Made by a program: the position numbers and the translations under genes
Part shown: piece after piece, positions 46,255-55,800 of the stretch
How positions within the stretch are numbered: position 1 is the first letter of the stretch
Layout of the letters: the number at the start of each line of letters is the position of its first letter
Notes under the pieces: model-generated
Databases searched by the model: none
Seen by the model: only the letters and a program-made list of their open reading frames with translations
What the model was told of the DNA's origin: nothing
Assembly (NCBI RefSeq): GCF_019139815.1
Contig: NZ_CP077079.1
Location: 3,968,001-4,032,000 of the forward strand
Origin: Pseudomonas asgharzadehiana
GTDB taxonomy: Bacteria; Pseudomonadota; Gammaproteobacteria; Pseudomonadales; Pseudomonadaceae
DNA: 64,000 nt
Reading direction: 5' to 3'

Positions 46255-47067
46255 ATGAAAATCGTCTCCTTCAATATCAACGGGCTGCGCGCCCGCCCCC
46301 ATCAGTTGGCGGCGCTGATTGAAAAGCACCAACCGGATGTGATCGGCCTGCAGGAAACCAAAGTCCACGACGATCAGTTCCCCCTGGCCGAAGTACAGGC
46401 CCTTGGCTACCACGTGTATTACCACGGCCAAAAAGGCCATTACGGGGTGGCCTTGCTTTCGCGCAAGGAAGCACTGAGCGTGAACAAAGGTTTTGCCAGC
46501 GATGAAGAAGACGCCCAGCGCCGCTTTATCTGGGGCACCTTCGCCGATGAAAACGGCCAGCCGATCACCATCATGAATGGCTATTTCCCTCAAGGCGAAA
46601 GCCGCGACCACCCTACCAAGTTTCCGGCCAAGCAACGGTTCTACGAAGATTTGCAGCACCTGCTGGAAAGCCAGTTCAGCAATGACCAGGCGCTGGTGGT
46701 GATGGGCGACGTGAATATTTCCCCGGAAGATTGCGACATTGGCATCGGCCCCGACAACGCCAAGCGCTGGCTGAAAACCGGCAAGTGCAGCTTCCTGCCG
46801 GAAGAGCGCGAGTGGATGGCCCGCTTGAAGAACTGGGGCCTGGTGGACAGCTTCCGCCACCTCAACCCGGACGTGGCCGACCGCTTCAGCTGGTTCGACT
46901 ACCGCAGCCGTGGGTTTGAAGATGAGCCCAAGCGTGGGCTGCGCATTGACGTGATCATGGCGTCCACTGGCCTGGTGCAGCGGGTCAAGGATGCCGGGGT
47001 GGATTACGATTTGCGCGGCCTGGAAAAGCCGTCGGACCATGCGCCGATCTGGCTTGAACTGAGCTGA
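46255..47067 (+). CDS. xthA: Exodeoxyribonuclease III
   Basis: The 270-residue protein has the exonuclease/endonuclease/phosphatase fold with all active-site motifs: '[12 protein letters not shown]', '[11 protein letters not shown]' (Glu metal ligand), '[14 protein letters not shown]', '[18 protein letters not shown]' and C-terminal '[10 protein letters not shown]'. It removes 3' blocks and cuts at abasic sites in base-excision repair. The family call is firm. The 169 bases between the GNAT and xthA starts hold the divergent promoters. Confidence 0.95.
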   Translation: MKIVSFNINGLRARPHQLAALIEKHQPDVIGLQETKVHDDQFPLAEVQALGYHVYYHGQKGHYGVALLSRKEALSVNKGFASDEEDAQRRFIWGTFADENGQPITIMNGYFPQGESRDHPTKFPAKQRFYEDLQHLLESQFSNDQALVVMGDVNISPEDCDIGIGPDNAKRWLKTGKCSFLPEEREWMARLKNWGLVDSFRHLNPDVADRFSWFDYRSRGFEDEPKRGLRIDVIMASTGLVQRVKDAGVDYDLRGLEKPSDHAPIWLELS

Positions 47068-47089
47068 TCCCCCTCACCGTCTTGGGTTG

Positions 47090-47113
47090 AATGTGGGAGG
47101 GCTTTCCCACATT
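47090..47113. repeat. REP-derived hairpin after xthA
   Basis: AATGTGGGA (47090-47098) and TCCCACATT (47105-47113) form a perfect nine-base stem. The arms match the outer ends of the REP at 15395-15486, as if the middle had been deleted. It could terminate xthA transcription. Confidence 0.6.
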
Positions 47114-47196
47114 TGATCGCTTGATTGCCAGTCACATTATTGCAATCCAACTGACTTAATCTCGCGGCACTCCCTTTGGCTTGAGAAGGTGCCGGC

Positions 47197-48528
47197 ATGA
47201 CGCTGCGCGTTCTGTTTCTGTTGTGTTGCGCGGTGCCCCTCTGCGCCATGGCCACTCCCCTACCCGTCCCCGAACAAGGCCCCGCGTTGCGCATCCAGGG
47301 CTCCAACACCATCGGCGCGGCGCTGGGACCTGCGTTGGCCAAGGGATTGATGGAGCAACAGGGCTTGCAGGCGATACACACTGAGCCGGCCAGCGCCAAC
47401 GAGCAGCGTGTGATCGGCAAGACTCGCCAGGGGAAGTCGGTCACTGTCGAAGTGGCGGCTCATGGTTCCAGCACGGGTTTTGCTGCGCTGAAAAACTCCA
47501 CGGCCGACCTCGCGGCTTCATCCCGCCCGATCAAGGACAATGAGCTGGTCGACCTCGAGCCCCTCGGCGACCTGAAAAGCCCCGGTGCCGAACAGGTGAT
47601 CGCCATTGACGGCTTGGCGATCATCCTCAACCCGCAAAACCCGCTGAATACCTTGAACACCGAGCAACTGGCGCAAGTCTTCAACGGTGAAGTCAGCACC
47701 TGGGAGGCGCTGGGCGGTATCGGCGGGCCTATCCATGTGTATGCGCGGGATGATCAGTCCGGCACCTACGACACTTTCAAGGAACTGGTGCTGCGCTTGC
47801 GTGGCAAGCCCCTCGTCGCCTCGGCCAAGCGTTTCGAGTCGAGCGAGCAGTTGTCGGATGCGGTGAGCCAGGACGCCCAAGGCATCGGGTTTATCGGCCT
47901 GCCCTATGTACGCCAGGCCAAGGCCGTGGCGATTGTGGACGGCGACTCACAACCCATGTTGCCGCTCAACAGCCTGATTGCCACCGAGGATTACCCACTG
48001 TCCCGGCGGCTGTTCTTTTATTTGCCGCCGGCAGGCCACAACCCATGGGCCAAGGCACTGGTGGAGTTTGCCCAGAGCAGCAAGGGCCAGGCCATCGTCG
48101 CGGCCAACGGGTTTATCGCGCAGCAGGTGCAGGCGATGGCGGTGCAAGCGCGCGGGTCGATGCCCGAGGACTATCAAGCCATCGCCCGCGATGCCCAGCG
48201 GCTGACGGTGAATTTTCGTTTCGAAGAAGGCAGCGCCAGCCTGGATAACAAAGCGCGCCAGGATCTGCAGCGGGTGGTGGCGTACCTGCGCAACCACGCC
48301 AAGCTGGATAAACAGGTGACACTGGTGGGGTTCGGCGACGCCAAGAATGACCCGCAGCGGGCCGCGTTGCTGTCGAAGCTGAGGGCGATGGCGGTGCGTC
48401 GCGAGTTGGTAAAAAACGGCGTGGTGCTCAGGGACATTCGCGGGTTTGGCGCGCAGATGCCGGTGGCGGCGAATACCGCGGATGAAGGCCGGATCAAGAA
48501 TCGGCGGGTGGAGGTCTGGGTGTATTAA
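47197..48528 (+). CDS. PstS-like phosphate-binding domain fused to an OmpA-like domain
   Basis: The 443-residue protein has a signal peptide (cleavage near 'CAMA', residue 19). Residues about 25-310 form a PstS-like periplasmic binding domain, shown by 'RIQGSNTIGAALGPALAKGL', 'AAHGSSTGFAALKNSTADLA', 'NGEVSTWEALGG' and 'RDDQSGTYDTFKEL'. Residues about 330-443 form an OmpA/MotB peptidoglycan-binding domain ('VNFRFEEGSASLDNKARQDL', 'VTLVGFGDAKND', 'GRIKNRRVEVWVY'). No ABC permease gene is nearby, so it is unlikely to be an importer component. It may be a periplasmic, wall-tethered phosphate sensor or scavenger. Confidence 0.87.
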   Translation: MTLRVLFLLCCAVPLCAMATPLPVPEQGPALRIQGSNTIGAALGPALAKGLMEQQGLQAIHTEPASANEQRVIGKTRQGKSVTVEVAAHGSSTGFAALKNSTADLAASSRPIKDNELVDLEPLGDLKSPGAEQVIAIDGLAIILNPQNPLNTLNTEQLAQVFNGEVSTWEALGGIGGPIHVYARDDQSGTYDTFKELVLRLRGKPLVASAKRFESSEQLSDAVSQDAQGIGFIGLPYVRQAKAVAIVDGDSQPMLPLNSLIATEDYPLSRRLFFYLPPAGHNPWAKALVEFAQSSKGQAIVAANGFIAQQVQAMAVQARGSMPEDYQAIARDAQRLTVNFRFEEGSASLDNKARQDLQRVVAYLRNHAKLDKQVTLVGFGDAKNDPQRAALLSKLRAMAVRRELVKNGVVLRDIRGFGAQMPVAANTADEGRIKNRRVEVWVY

Positions 48529-48530
48529 AA

Positions 48531-48552
48531 CCTGAGCCTTGCGGGGCTCAGG
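48531..48552. terminator. Hairpin between convergent genes
   Basis: CCTGAGCC (48531-48538) and GGCTCAGG (48545-48552) form a perfect eight-base stem starting two bases after the plus-strand stop codon and before the stop of the convergent acyl-CoA dehydrogenase gene. No long T-run follows, so strength is uncertain. Confidence 0.5.
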
Positions 48553-48579
48553 CTTGCTCCCGATACAGGCGACGCGATC

Positions 48580-49809
<1,230 letters not shown>

Positions 49810-49975
49810 GAGCAGCTCCCTTCTCTGAGAGGTTGTTTAAGTCATGCAATCGATGCTAGAACAGCGTTGATAATTTACCTAGCCTATTCTCGGCGTGTAT
49901 TAACATTCATCACCGATATATGATCGACGCCTCGGCACGCAACAAATCGCCACCTAACAATAAGAGCGCACCCCA

Positions 49976-50911
49976 ATGAATCTGAGCAAGGTCGACCTCA
50001 ACCTCTTTATCGTCTTCGACGCGATCTACACCGAAGCCAACCTGACCCGCGCCGGGCAGATCGTCGGCATCACCCAGCCGGCGGTGTCCAACGCATTGGC
50101 GCGCCTGCGCGAGACCTTCAACGACCCGCTTTTCGTGCGCACCGCCCAAGGCATGGTGCCTACGCCCATGGCGCAGAACATCATCGGGCCGGTGCGCAAT
50201 GCGCTGTCGTTGCTGCGGGTGTCGGTGCAGGAAAGCCGCATTTTCAACCCGCAACAGGCGGCCAAGACCTACCGCATCAGCATGACCGACCTGACGGAGG
50301 CGGTGATCTTGCCGCTGCTGTTCCAGCGCCTGCGCCGCCTGGCGCCGACGGTGGTGATCGAGAGTTTCCTGTCCAAGCGCCGCGAAACCACCAAGGAACT
50401 GGCCGCCGGCCGCCTGGACTTTGCGGTGGACGCGCCGCTCAACACCGACCCGCAAGTGCGCCATGTCAAGCTGATGGAAGACCGCTACGTGTGCGCCATG
50501 CGCAAGGGCCACCCGATGGTGGGTAAAGACAAACTGACCCTGGACGATTACATGGGGCTGACCCATATCCATATCTCCAGCCGCCGCAACGGCTTGGGCC
50601 ATGTCGACCTGGCCCTCGGCAAGATGGGCCTGCAGCGCAAGATCGCCCTGCGCTCCCAGCATTACCTGATGGCCTCGCAAGTGCTGCAGCAGACCGATAT
50701 GGTCATGACCGTGCCCGAACGCTTCGCCCGGCGCCATGAACTGCACTGGTTCAATTTGCCGGTCAACGATGTACCGCCGGTGGAAACCCATTTGTACTGG
50801 CACGAAAGCACCGACCAGGACCCGGCCAACCGCTGGATGCGCGAACAGATGATCGAGTTGTGCCAGCAAGTGACGGCCCATGAGAAAAAACTGGATGGCA
50901 AGCAGGCTTGA
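49976..50911 (+). CDS. LysR-family transcriptional regulator
   Basis: The 311-residue protein has an N-terminal winged helix-turn-helix ('LNLFIVFDAIYTEANLTRAG', 'ITQPAVSNALARLRETFNDP'). A periplasmic-binding-like inducer domain from about residue 95 follows ('ILPLLFQRLRRLAPTVVIES', 'LAAGRLDFAVDAPLN'). The sequence fits the NodD/PbuR-like branch. Its divergent neighbour, the acyl-CoA dehydrogenase gene, is the likely target. I could not fix a specific T-N11-A box in the 166-base gap. Confidence 0.9.
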   Translation: MNLSKVDLNLFIVFDAIYTEANLTRAGQIVGITQPAVSNALARLRETFNDPLFVRTAQGMVPTPMAQNIIGPVRNALSLLRVSVQESRIFNPQQAAKTYRISMTDLTEAVILPLLFQRLRRLAPTVVIESFLSKRRETTKELAAGRLDFAVDAPLNTDPQVRHVKLMEDRYVCAMRKGHPMVGKDKLTLDDYMGLTHIHISSRRNGLGHVDLALGKMGLQRKIALRSQHYLMASQVLQQTDMVMTVPERFARRHELHWFNLPVNDVPPVETHLYWHESTDQDPANRWMREQMIELCQQVTAHEKKLDGKQA

Positions 50912-50937
50912 CCTGCGCCGGGGCTGCAAAGCAGCCC

Positions 50938-50967
50938 TTGACGTTAACGTAAACCAGCCACTAGCCT
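50938..50967 (+). promoter_or_regulatory. liuR promoter with LiuR operator
   Basis: TTGACG (50938-50943) and TAGCCT (50962-50967) are separated by 18 bases. The perfect palindrome ACGTTAACGT (50941-50950) overlaps the -35 box. The same element occurs twice upstream of liuA, which marks it as the LiuR binding site and implies autoregulation. Confidence 0.65.
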
Positions 50968-50995
50968 AACGCCCAAGCCACCCTTGAGCATCGTC

Positions 50996-51388
50996 ATGAG
51001 CACCACTTACAGCATTTCCGACCTCGCCCGCGAGCTCGACATCACCACCCGCGCCATTCGCTTTTATGAAGAGCAAGGCTTGCTGGCCCCGGAGCGCCGG
51101 GGCCAGGAACGCATCTACTCGGCGCGGGACAAGGTCAGCCTCAAGCTGATCCTGCGCGGCAAACGCATCGGCTTTTCCCTGGCCGAATGCCGCGAGTTGA
51201 TCGAACTCTATGACCCCACCAGCGGCAACCATATCCAGCTCAACAGCATGCTGGCGAAAATCGCCGAGCGCCGTGAGCAACTGGAACAGCAGTTGCTGGA
51301 TATCGAGCAGATGAAACTGGAACTGGACACCGCCGAAGAGCGCTGCACCCAGGCCCTTGCGCACACCATGAGCCAGGCCGGCCATTGA
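50996..51388 (+). CDS. liuR: MerR-family regulator of leucine/isovalerate catabolism
   Basis: The ATG at 50996 gives 130 residues. The MerR helix-turn-helix lies at residues 4-50 ('YSISDLARELDITTRAIRFY', 'EEQGLLAPERRGQERIYSA'), and an acidic dimerisation coiled coil follows. There are no metal-binding cysteines; the effector is expected to be a CoA thioester. The direct downstream gene liuE and the shared operators upstream of liuA identify it as LiuR. Confidence 0.88.
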   Translation: MSTTYSISDLARELDITTRAIRFYEEQGLLAPERRGQERIYSARDKVSLKLILRGKRIGFSLAECRELIELYDPTSGNHIQLNSMLAKIAERREQLEQQLLDIEQMKLELDTAEERCTQALAHTMSQAGH

Positions 51389-51404
51389 TCAGAAGGTAAC
51401 TGCC

Positions 51405-52304
51405 ATGTCCCTCCCCTCCTACGTACGCCTGGTGGAAGTCGGCCCGCGCGACGGTTTGCAGAACGAAGCCCACCCCATCAGCGTGGCCGACAAAGTGCAA
51501 CTGGTGGACGCTCTCAGCGCCGCGGGCTTGAGCTATATCGAAGTCGGCAGTTTTGTCTCGCCCAAGTGGGTGCCGCAGATGGCCGGTTCGGCCGAGGTGT
51601 TTGCGCAAATCCAGCGCAAGCCCGGCGTGACCTACGGCGCGCTGGCGCCGAACCTGCGCGGCTTTGAAGATGCCCTGGCGGCCGGGGTGAAGGAAGTCGC
51701 GGTGTTTGCGGCCGCGTCCGAAGCGTTTTCCCAGCGCAATATCAATTGCTCCATCAGCGAAAGCCTGGAACGGTTTGTGCCGATCATGGCCGCCGCCAAA
51801 GCCCATGGGGTGAGCGTGCGCGGGTATGTGTCCTGCGTGTTGGGTTGCCCGTACGAAGGCTCGGTCGCACCGGAACAGGTGGCGGCGGTTGCCCGCGAAC
51901 TGTTCGCCATGGGCTGTTATGAAGTGTCCCTGGGCGACACCATCGGCACCGGCACGGCGGGCGCCACGCGGCGGCTGTTTGAGGTGGTGGGTGCCCAGGT
52001 GCCACGGGACAAACTGGCCGGTCACTTCCATGACACCTACGGCCAGGCGATTGCCAATGTCTACGCCAGCCTGCTGGAGGGCATCCAGGTGTTCGACAGC
52101 TCTATCGCGGGCCTTGGCGGCTGCCCCTATGCCAAGGGCGCAAGCGGTAACGTCGCCACCGAGGATGTGGTGTACCTGCTCAATGGCTTGGGGATCGACA
52201 CCGGTATCGACCTGGAGGCCTTGATTCTTGCGGGCCGGCAAATCAGTACGGTACTGGGCCGGCCTACCGGCTCACGGGTGGTCAAGGCGCGCAGTGCGGT
52301 TTGA
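51405..52304 (+). CDS. liuE: Hydroxymethylglutaryl-CoA lyase
   Basis: The 299-residue TIM-barrel protein starts with the HMGL signature 'VRLVEVGPRDGLQNEAHPI'. It also has 'HFHDTYGQAIANVYASLLEG' and the flexible loop 'SIAGLGGCPYAKGASGNVAT' containing the catalytic cysteine. It cleaves HMG-CoA to acetyl-CoA and acetoacetate, the last step of leucine degradation. It lies 16 bases after liuR. The gene is also called mvaB in Pseudomonas. Confidence 0.95.
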   Translation: MSLPSYVRLVEVGPRDGLQNEAHPISVADKVQLVDALSAAGLSYIEVGSFVSPKWVPQMAGSAEVFAQIQRKPGVTYGALAPNLRGFEDALAAGVKEVAVFAAASEAFSQRNINCSISESLERFVPIMAAAKAHGVSVRGYVSCVLGCPYEGSVAPEQVAAVARELFAMGCYEVSLGDTIGTGTAGATRRLFEVVGAQVPRDKLAGHFHDTYGQAIANVYASLLEGIQVFDSSIAGLGGCPYAKGASGNVATEDVVYLLNGLGIDTGIDLEALILAGRQISTVLGRPTGSRVVKARSAV

Positions 52305-52323
52305 GTAGAAGGCTTGTGACAAT

Positions 52324-52355
52324 GTGTTACCGAGCCTCTACACATCGAGTAACAC
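52324..52355. promoter_or_regulatory. Upstream activator palindrome, candidate CbrB site
   Basis: GTGTTAC (52324-52330) and GTAACAC (52349-52355) are exact inverted half-sites separated by 18 bases and lie about 80 bases upstream of the -24 box of the sRNA promoter. TGTTAC/GTAACA half-sites are what I recall for CbrB, the enhancer-binding protein that activates crc-type sRNAs; the spacing should be compared with published sites. Confidence 0.55.
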
Positions 52356-52434
52356 GGGAACATATTGTGGGGCATTGGCCGCGTGGCATTTCCCCTAAAA
52401 AACTCAAGCCATTGAATTTAAACAACTTTTAAAA

Positions 52435-52450
52435 GTTGGCACGCCTTCTG
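52435..52450 (+). promoter_or_regulatory. Sigma-54 promoter of the crcY sRNA
   Basis: TTGGCACGCCTTCTGC matches the -24/-12 consensus very well, with GG (52437-52438) and GC (52449-52450) ten bases apart. The transcript should start near 52462. Confidence 0.85.
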
Positions 52451-52461
52451 CTATCTCTATT

Positions 52462-52838
52462 GCATAACAAGAATAAAAAGCACCAAACCTAATAAAAATA
52501 AGACGAAACGACTCTGACATAACAAAAACAACACGGCAGAGACGCAGCTAACAGATTTTTTTGGAGAAGATGTGCTTCGCAGGGTACGGCTTGCCGAAAC
52601 CCGCAACCGGTTAGAGAACAATAAAACTACCTCAGGTAGCTACCCACTGGTTGGATCGTTTACGAAGAAGCAGATCAGCGCTCAAAAAAATACGTTTGCT
52701 CTTGACCCCGAATGGGGGTCGCCAAAAACAGCAACAAAGGGCCACGGCTGCCAAAAACAACAACAGGCCGCCCCTCAATAATAAAAAAGAGCACGCAACG
52801 ACACATTAAAGGGGACCTTCGGGTCCCCTTTGTGTTTT
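52462..52838 (+). ncRNA. crcY: CrcY-type small RNA that sequesters Hfq/Crc
   Basis: About 377 bases lie between a sigma-54 promoter and a strong terminator. They contain at least five A-rich CA motifs of the kind bound by Hfq with Crc: AACAAGAATAA (52465-52475), AACAAAAACAACA near 52520, AACAATAAAAC near 52616, CAAAAACAGCAACAAAGG (52723-52740) and CAAAAACAACAACAGG (52753-52768). CrcZ, CrcY and CrcX are sigma-54/CbrB-dependent RNAs that relieve catabolite repression by titrating Hfq. In P. putida crcY lies directly downstream of the HMG-CoA lyase gene, as here. A 69-codon ORF inside the RNA lacks a ribosome site and is not called. Confidence 0.85.
52808..52838 (+). terminator. Rho-independent terminator with TTCG loop
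   Basis: AAAGGGGACC (52808-52817) and GGTCCCCTTT (52822-52831) pair around the stable TTCG tetraloop, followed by TGTGTTTT. It ends crcY and, having A-rich sequence on the other side, may also serve the convergent gene ending at 52851. Confidence 0.88.
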
Positions 52839-52850
52839 CCGGTGGGTATT

Positions 52851-55800
52851 TCAGAGCTGCGAGCCATGCTCCGCAGCGTGATTATTGAGCACTTTTCGCG
52901 TCAATAGTGTTAGCCCCAGTTTTTCCTCTCTCCTTCGCGCGATGCTGAGCGCGTCCATCTGCTTCACATAAAAGTCACTTTGCATCGAGCCATCGACCAA
53001 AATTTCTTCGCGGCTCATGCCCAGCGTACTGACCACTGTGTCAACCGCCCTGTCTCGTTCCGTTTGCCAGGCCTCCCTTGCCGCTTGATCCGCTTGAGCA
53101 CCGGGCCCCTCCTGCAACCTCGACAGCTCATACAGCGCATCGCTCTTTTCATCTATCAGCTTGATTGCGGGGGCTGTCAGCATTTGCAACTCATCGTTGT
53201 AGTGCGTACGCAGGTATCTGTCCCAGAATGTTTGTTCAACCAGAAACGTTTCCCGGTCGCCGCTGACAGCTTCGGCTGTCAGCACTTGCGTGTAGGCGTC
53301 ATCGATGGCCGCCTGGCCCACATTGGCCGTCTGAGAAAACAGCATGTTCCGCGACTTGACCGGTAAACCCAACTTGTCCGCCAACCCAATTCGATACGCC
53401 AGAATCACTTCACTCTGCTCTGTAAACGCCGCGCCTCTGGCGATCACATCTCGTTGCGCAATGTCATCTACCAACTTCAGTCGAAACAGTTTTTTCGAAG
53501 CGTTCAACAACTGATCCTTGAGCGCCGGTCCCTCTGCCAGCTCCATGACGTTCAGCACGAACAGTTCACGCTCCAGGTTCATGAACTCAAGCGTACTGCC
53601 ATCACCACACGTGGCCCTGTCATCGGCAATCACGAATAACTCATTGCGAATACGCTCGTTTTCGCTGACCGCCTTGAGCATCTCCCAGACACGCGCTCTC
53701 AATTGCGGTCGAGTGGCCGCGCTGCGGTATTCGGCAGAGCGTGTGGTATCGGCCACTACCGTCAGCAATGCACTCGATTCCGGATTGGCCGTGAGCGAGT
53801 CCCAGATCGTTTCATAGCGTGATCGCTCGATCTGTTCCAAGTCGCGCAGCCATGACTCCCGCCCTTCGGCAGCCGTAACATGCTCCCAGTTCGGTTGAAC
53901 CACAGGGGCCTGGAGACCCAGCCGCTGGAGCGTCTGTGCGGATAACGGATTGTCGTGCAGATTGATTCGTGCAGGTTGTTCGAACACGTAATCGGGCAGC
54001 GTGCTGATCTGATTGGTATGCAAATCGATATCGACAAGCTGCGGCAAATGCTGCACACCTGTGGGGAATGTTCTTGTCCCGGTACGGCGCAGGTTGAGCC
54101 GGTTCAGGCTTCGCAGGCCGCTCAGGTCTGGGGCCCACCCCAGCAGGGTGTTATGGGAAAGGTCGAGGATTTGCAGGCTATGCAGGCTCTCAAGGCGGGC
54201 GGTCGACTGTTCGGTCAGGCGAATATCGTTGGCGCTCAGGTTCAGCTCAGTGAGGTTGACGCCGCCATTGGCAAACTCCGGCAATTGGGTCAGGTTATTA
54301 TTTTCGAGCAGCAGCCGTCGCAAGCCGCCAAAGGCCCGCAAGAACCCCGCCGACTCATCGCTCAACGCCATACGGCTCAAACGCAGATCGCTCACATGGT
54401 CCATATTTGCGCTGATCGCGGGGAGCTCTTCGATCATCTCGTCAGACAAATCCAGGGTATGCGCTCCTGCAAATGCCTGGGTGGTGCTGCGCTGCCAAGC
54501 AAGTTTGAGGGTGCTGGCGACCCTGCGCCTGGCCCTTGCATAACCCGAACCCGCCTCGTCAACCCATGTGCTAAGCACCGTTTGGAGTTGTTCAAACTCA
54601 ACCCCAAGCTCAGTCAGCTTCGCGTGGAAGTCAGCGTCGCTACGCCCCTCAAATCCCAAAAAGGCGCGCACCTCTTCAAGCGTCCTGGAGGGATAGATTT
54701 TCACCGCCGCAAGCTCAAGTGCCAGAGGTCGCTGCGAGGCGCCCCCCACAGGGCTCAATGGATAACCGAAACGCCCATCGGCAAGGCGCATGGGGGATTT
54801 GTAACCTGGCTTGATGGGTTGTAGCGCTAATGCACGCCGGGCCTGCGCGTCGTTCAAAGGTTGTCTCATAAGCTCAAGCTTCAGCGCCTGAGTGTCGGCG
54901 TGCAGCCGTTCCCAACTGGTGAACTTACCCCCTGCGGCGAACCAGAGGGCGCTGTAGAAAGCGTCTTTATCGGTTCGGGCGTACAGCGTTTTACCGGACT
55001 CATTCACAACTTCCCAATGTGCCAGGGTGACCCGAACCAACCGGCGCTGTAGGGGAGCATCCTTGCTGCCAACACGATCGAGCAGCGCGCCGGTGAGGCT
55101 GTCGGCACGTAACTCGATGCCGATTGCCTCCAATCTACCAGGCATGGCCGCCAGCGTGTGCAGGGCCAGTTGCACAGTATCCATTGTGAGAGGGCCGTCA
55201 AAATTAAGCGCGGCATGCGCCCGCAGGATGCGTAAGCGCGGCAAGTAGCGGCGCGCCTCTTCCGCCAGCCGCAACGGCACGCGTGAGTGCTGCGTCATGT
55301 GTGCCAGCTCCTCGCTGTTGGCATTGGCCAGCAATTCTTCGATGACCAGTTTGGGCAGGCCAGGAAAGGAGCGCTGGATCCGCTGCACGTTGCTGTCAAC
55401 GGACAGGTCCCCGGACGCAATGTCGCGCTCAATGATTTCACTGCGGTACTCAGTTGCCAGTTGCAGCAAACGACGCTGGTAGGTGACAAGCCTTTTGGCG
55501 TCGGAAGGCGCTTCAAGCGCCCTCTTGGCGAGAGGGCGTTGCAAGTGATCCGGCAGCTCGACCTCTGTCTCACCGACGAGGGTATCGAGTCTTACCGTAT
55601 CGCGCGCAATGCCTTCATCCAATAACTGACGAGCTTCCGTCAGCTCCAGCTGTGCCAGGAGCGACGGCAGGATACGCCCAGCAAGCACGTCCTGTTCGTG
55701 CAGCAGCACGACTGGCTTTTCTGTGTCTCCCTTATAAGAACTCCACACGGCGTCTCCCGCCGCATTGTCAATCCGCAGCTCCTTGGTGTCAGGCCACACA

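Noticed and set aside
52572..52781. 69-codon plus-strand ORF
   Set aside because: It lies inside the crcY RNA, has no ribosome site and includes the CA motifs; its product is rich in Lys/Gln/Thr without family likeness.
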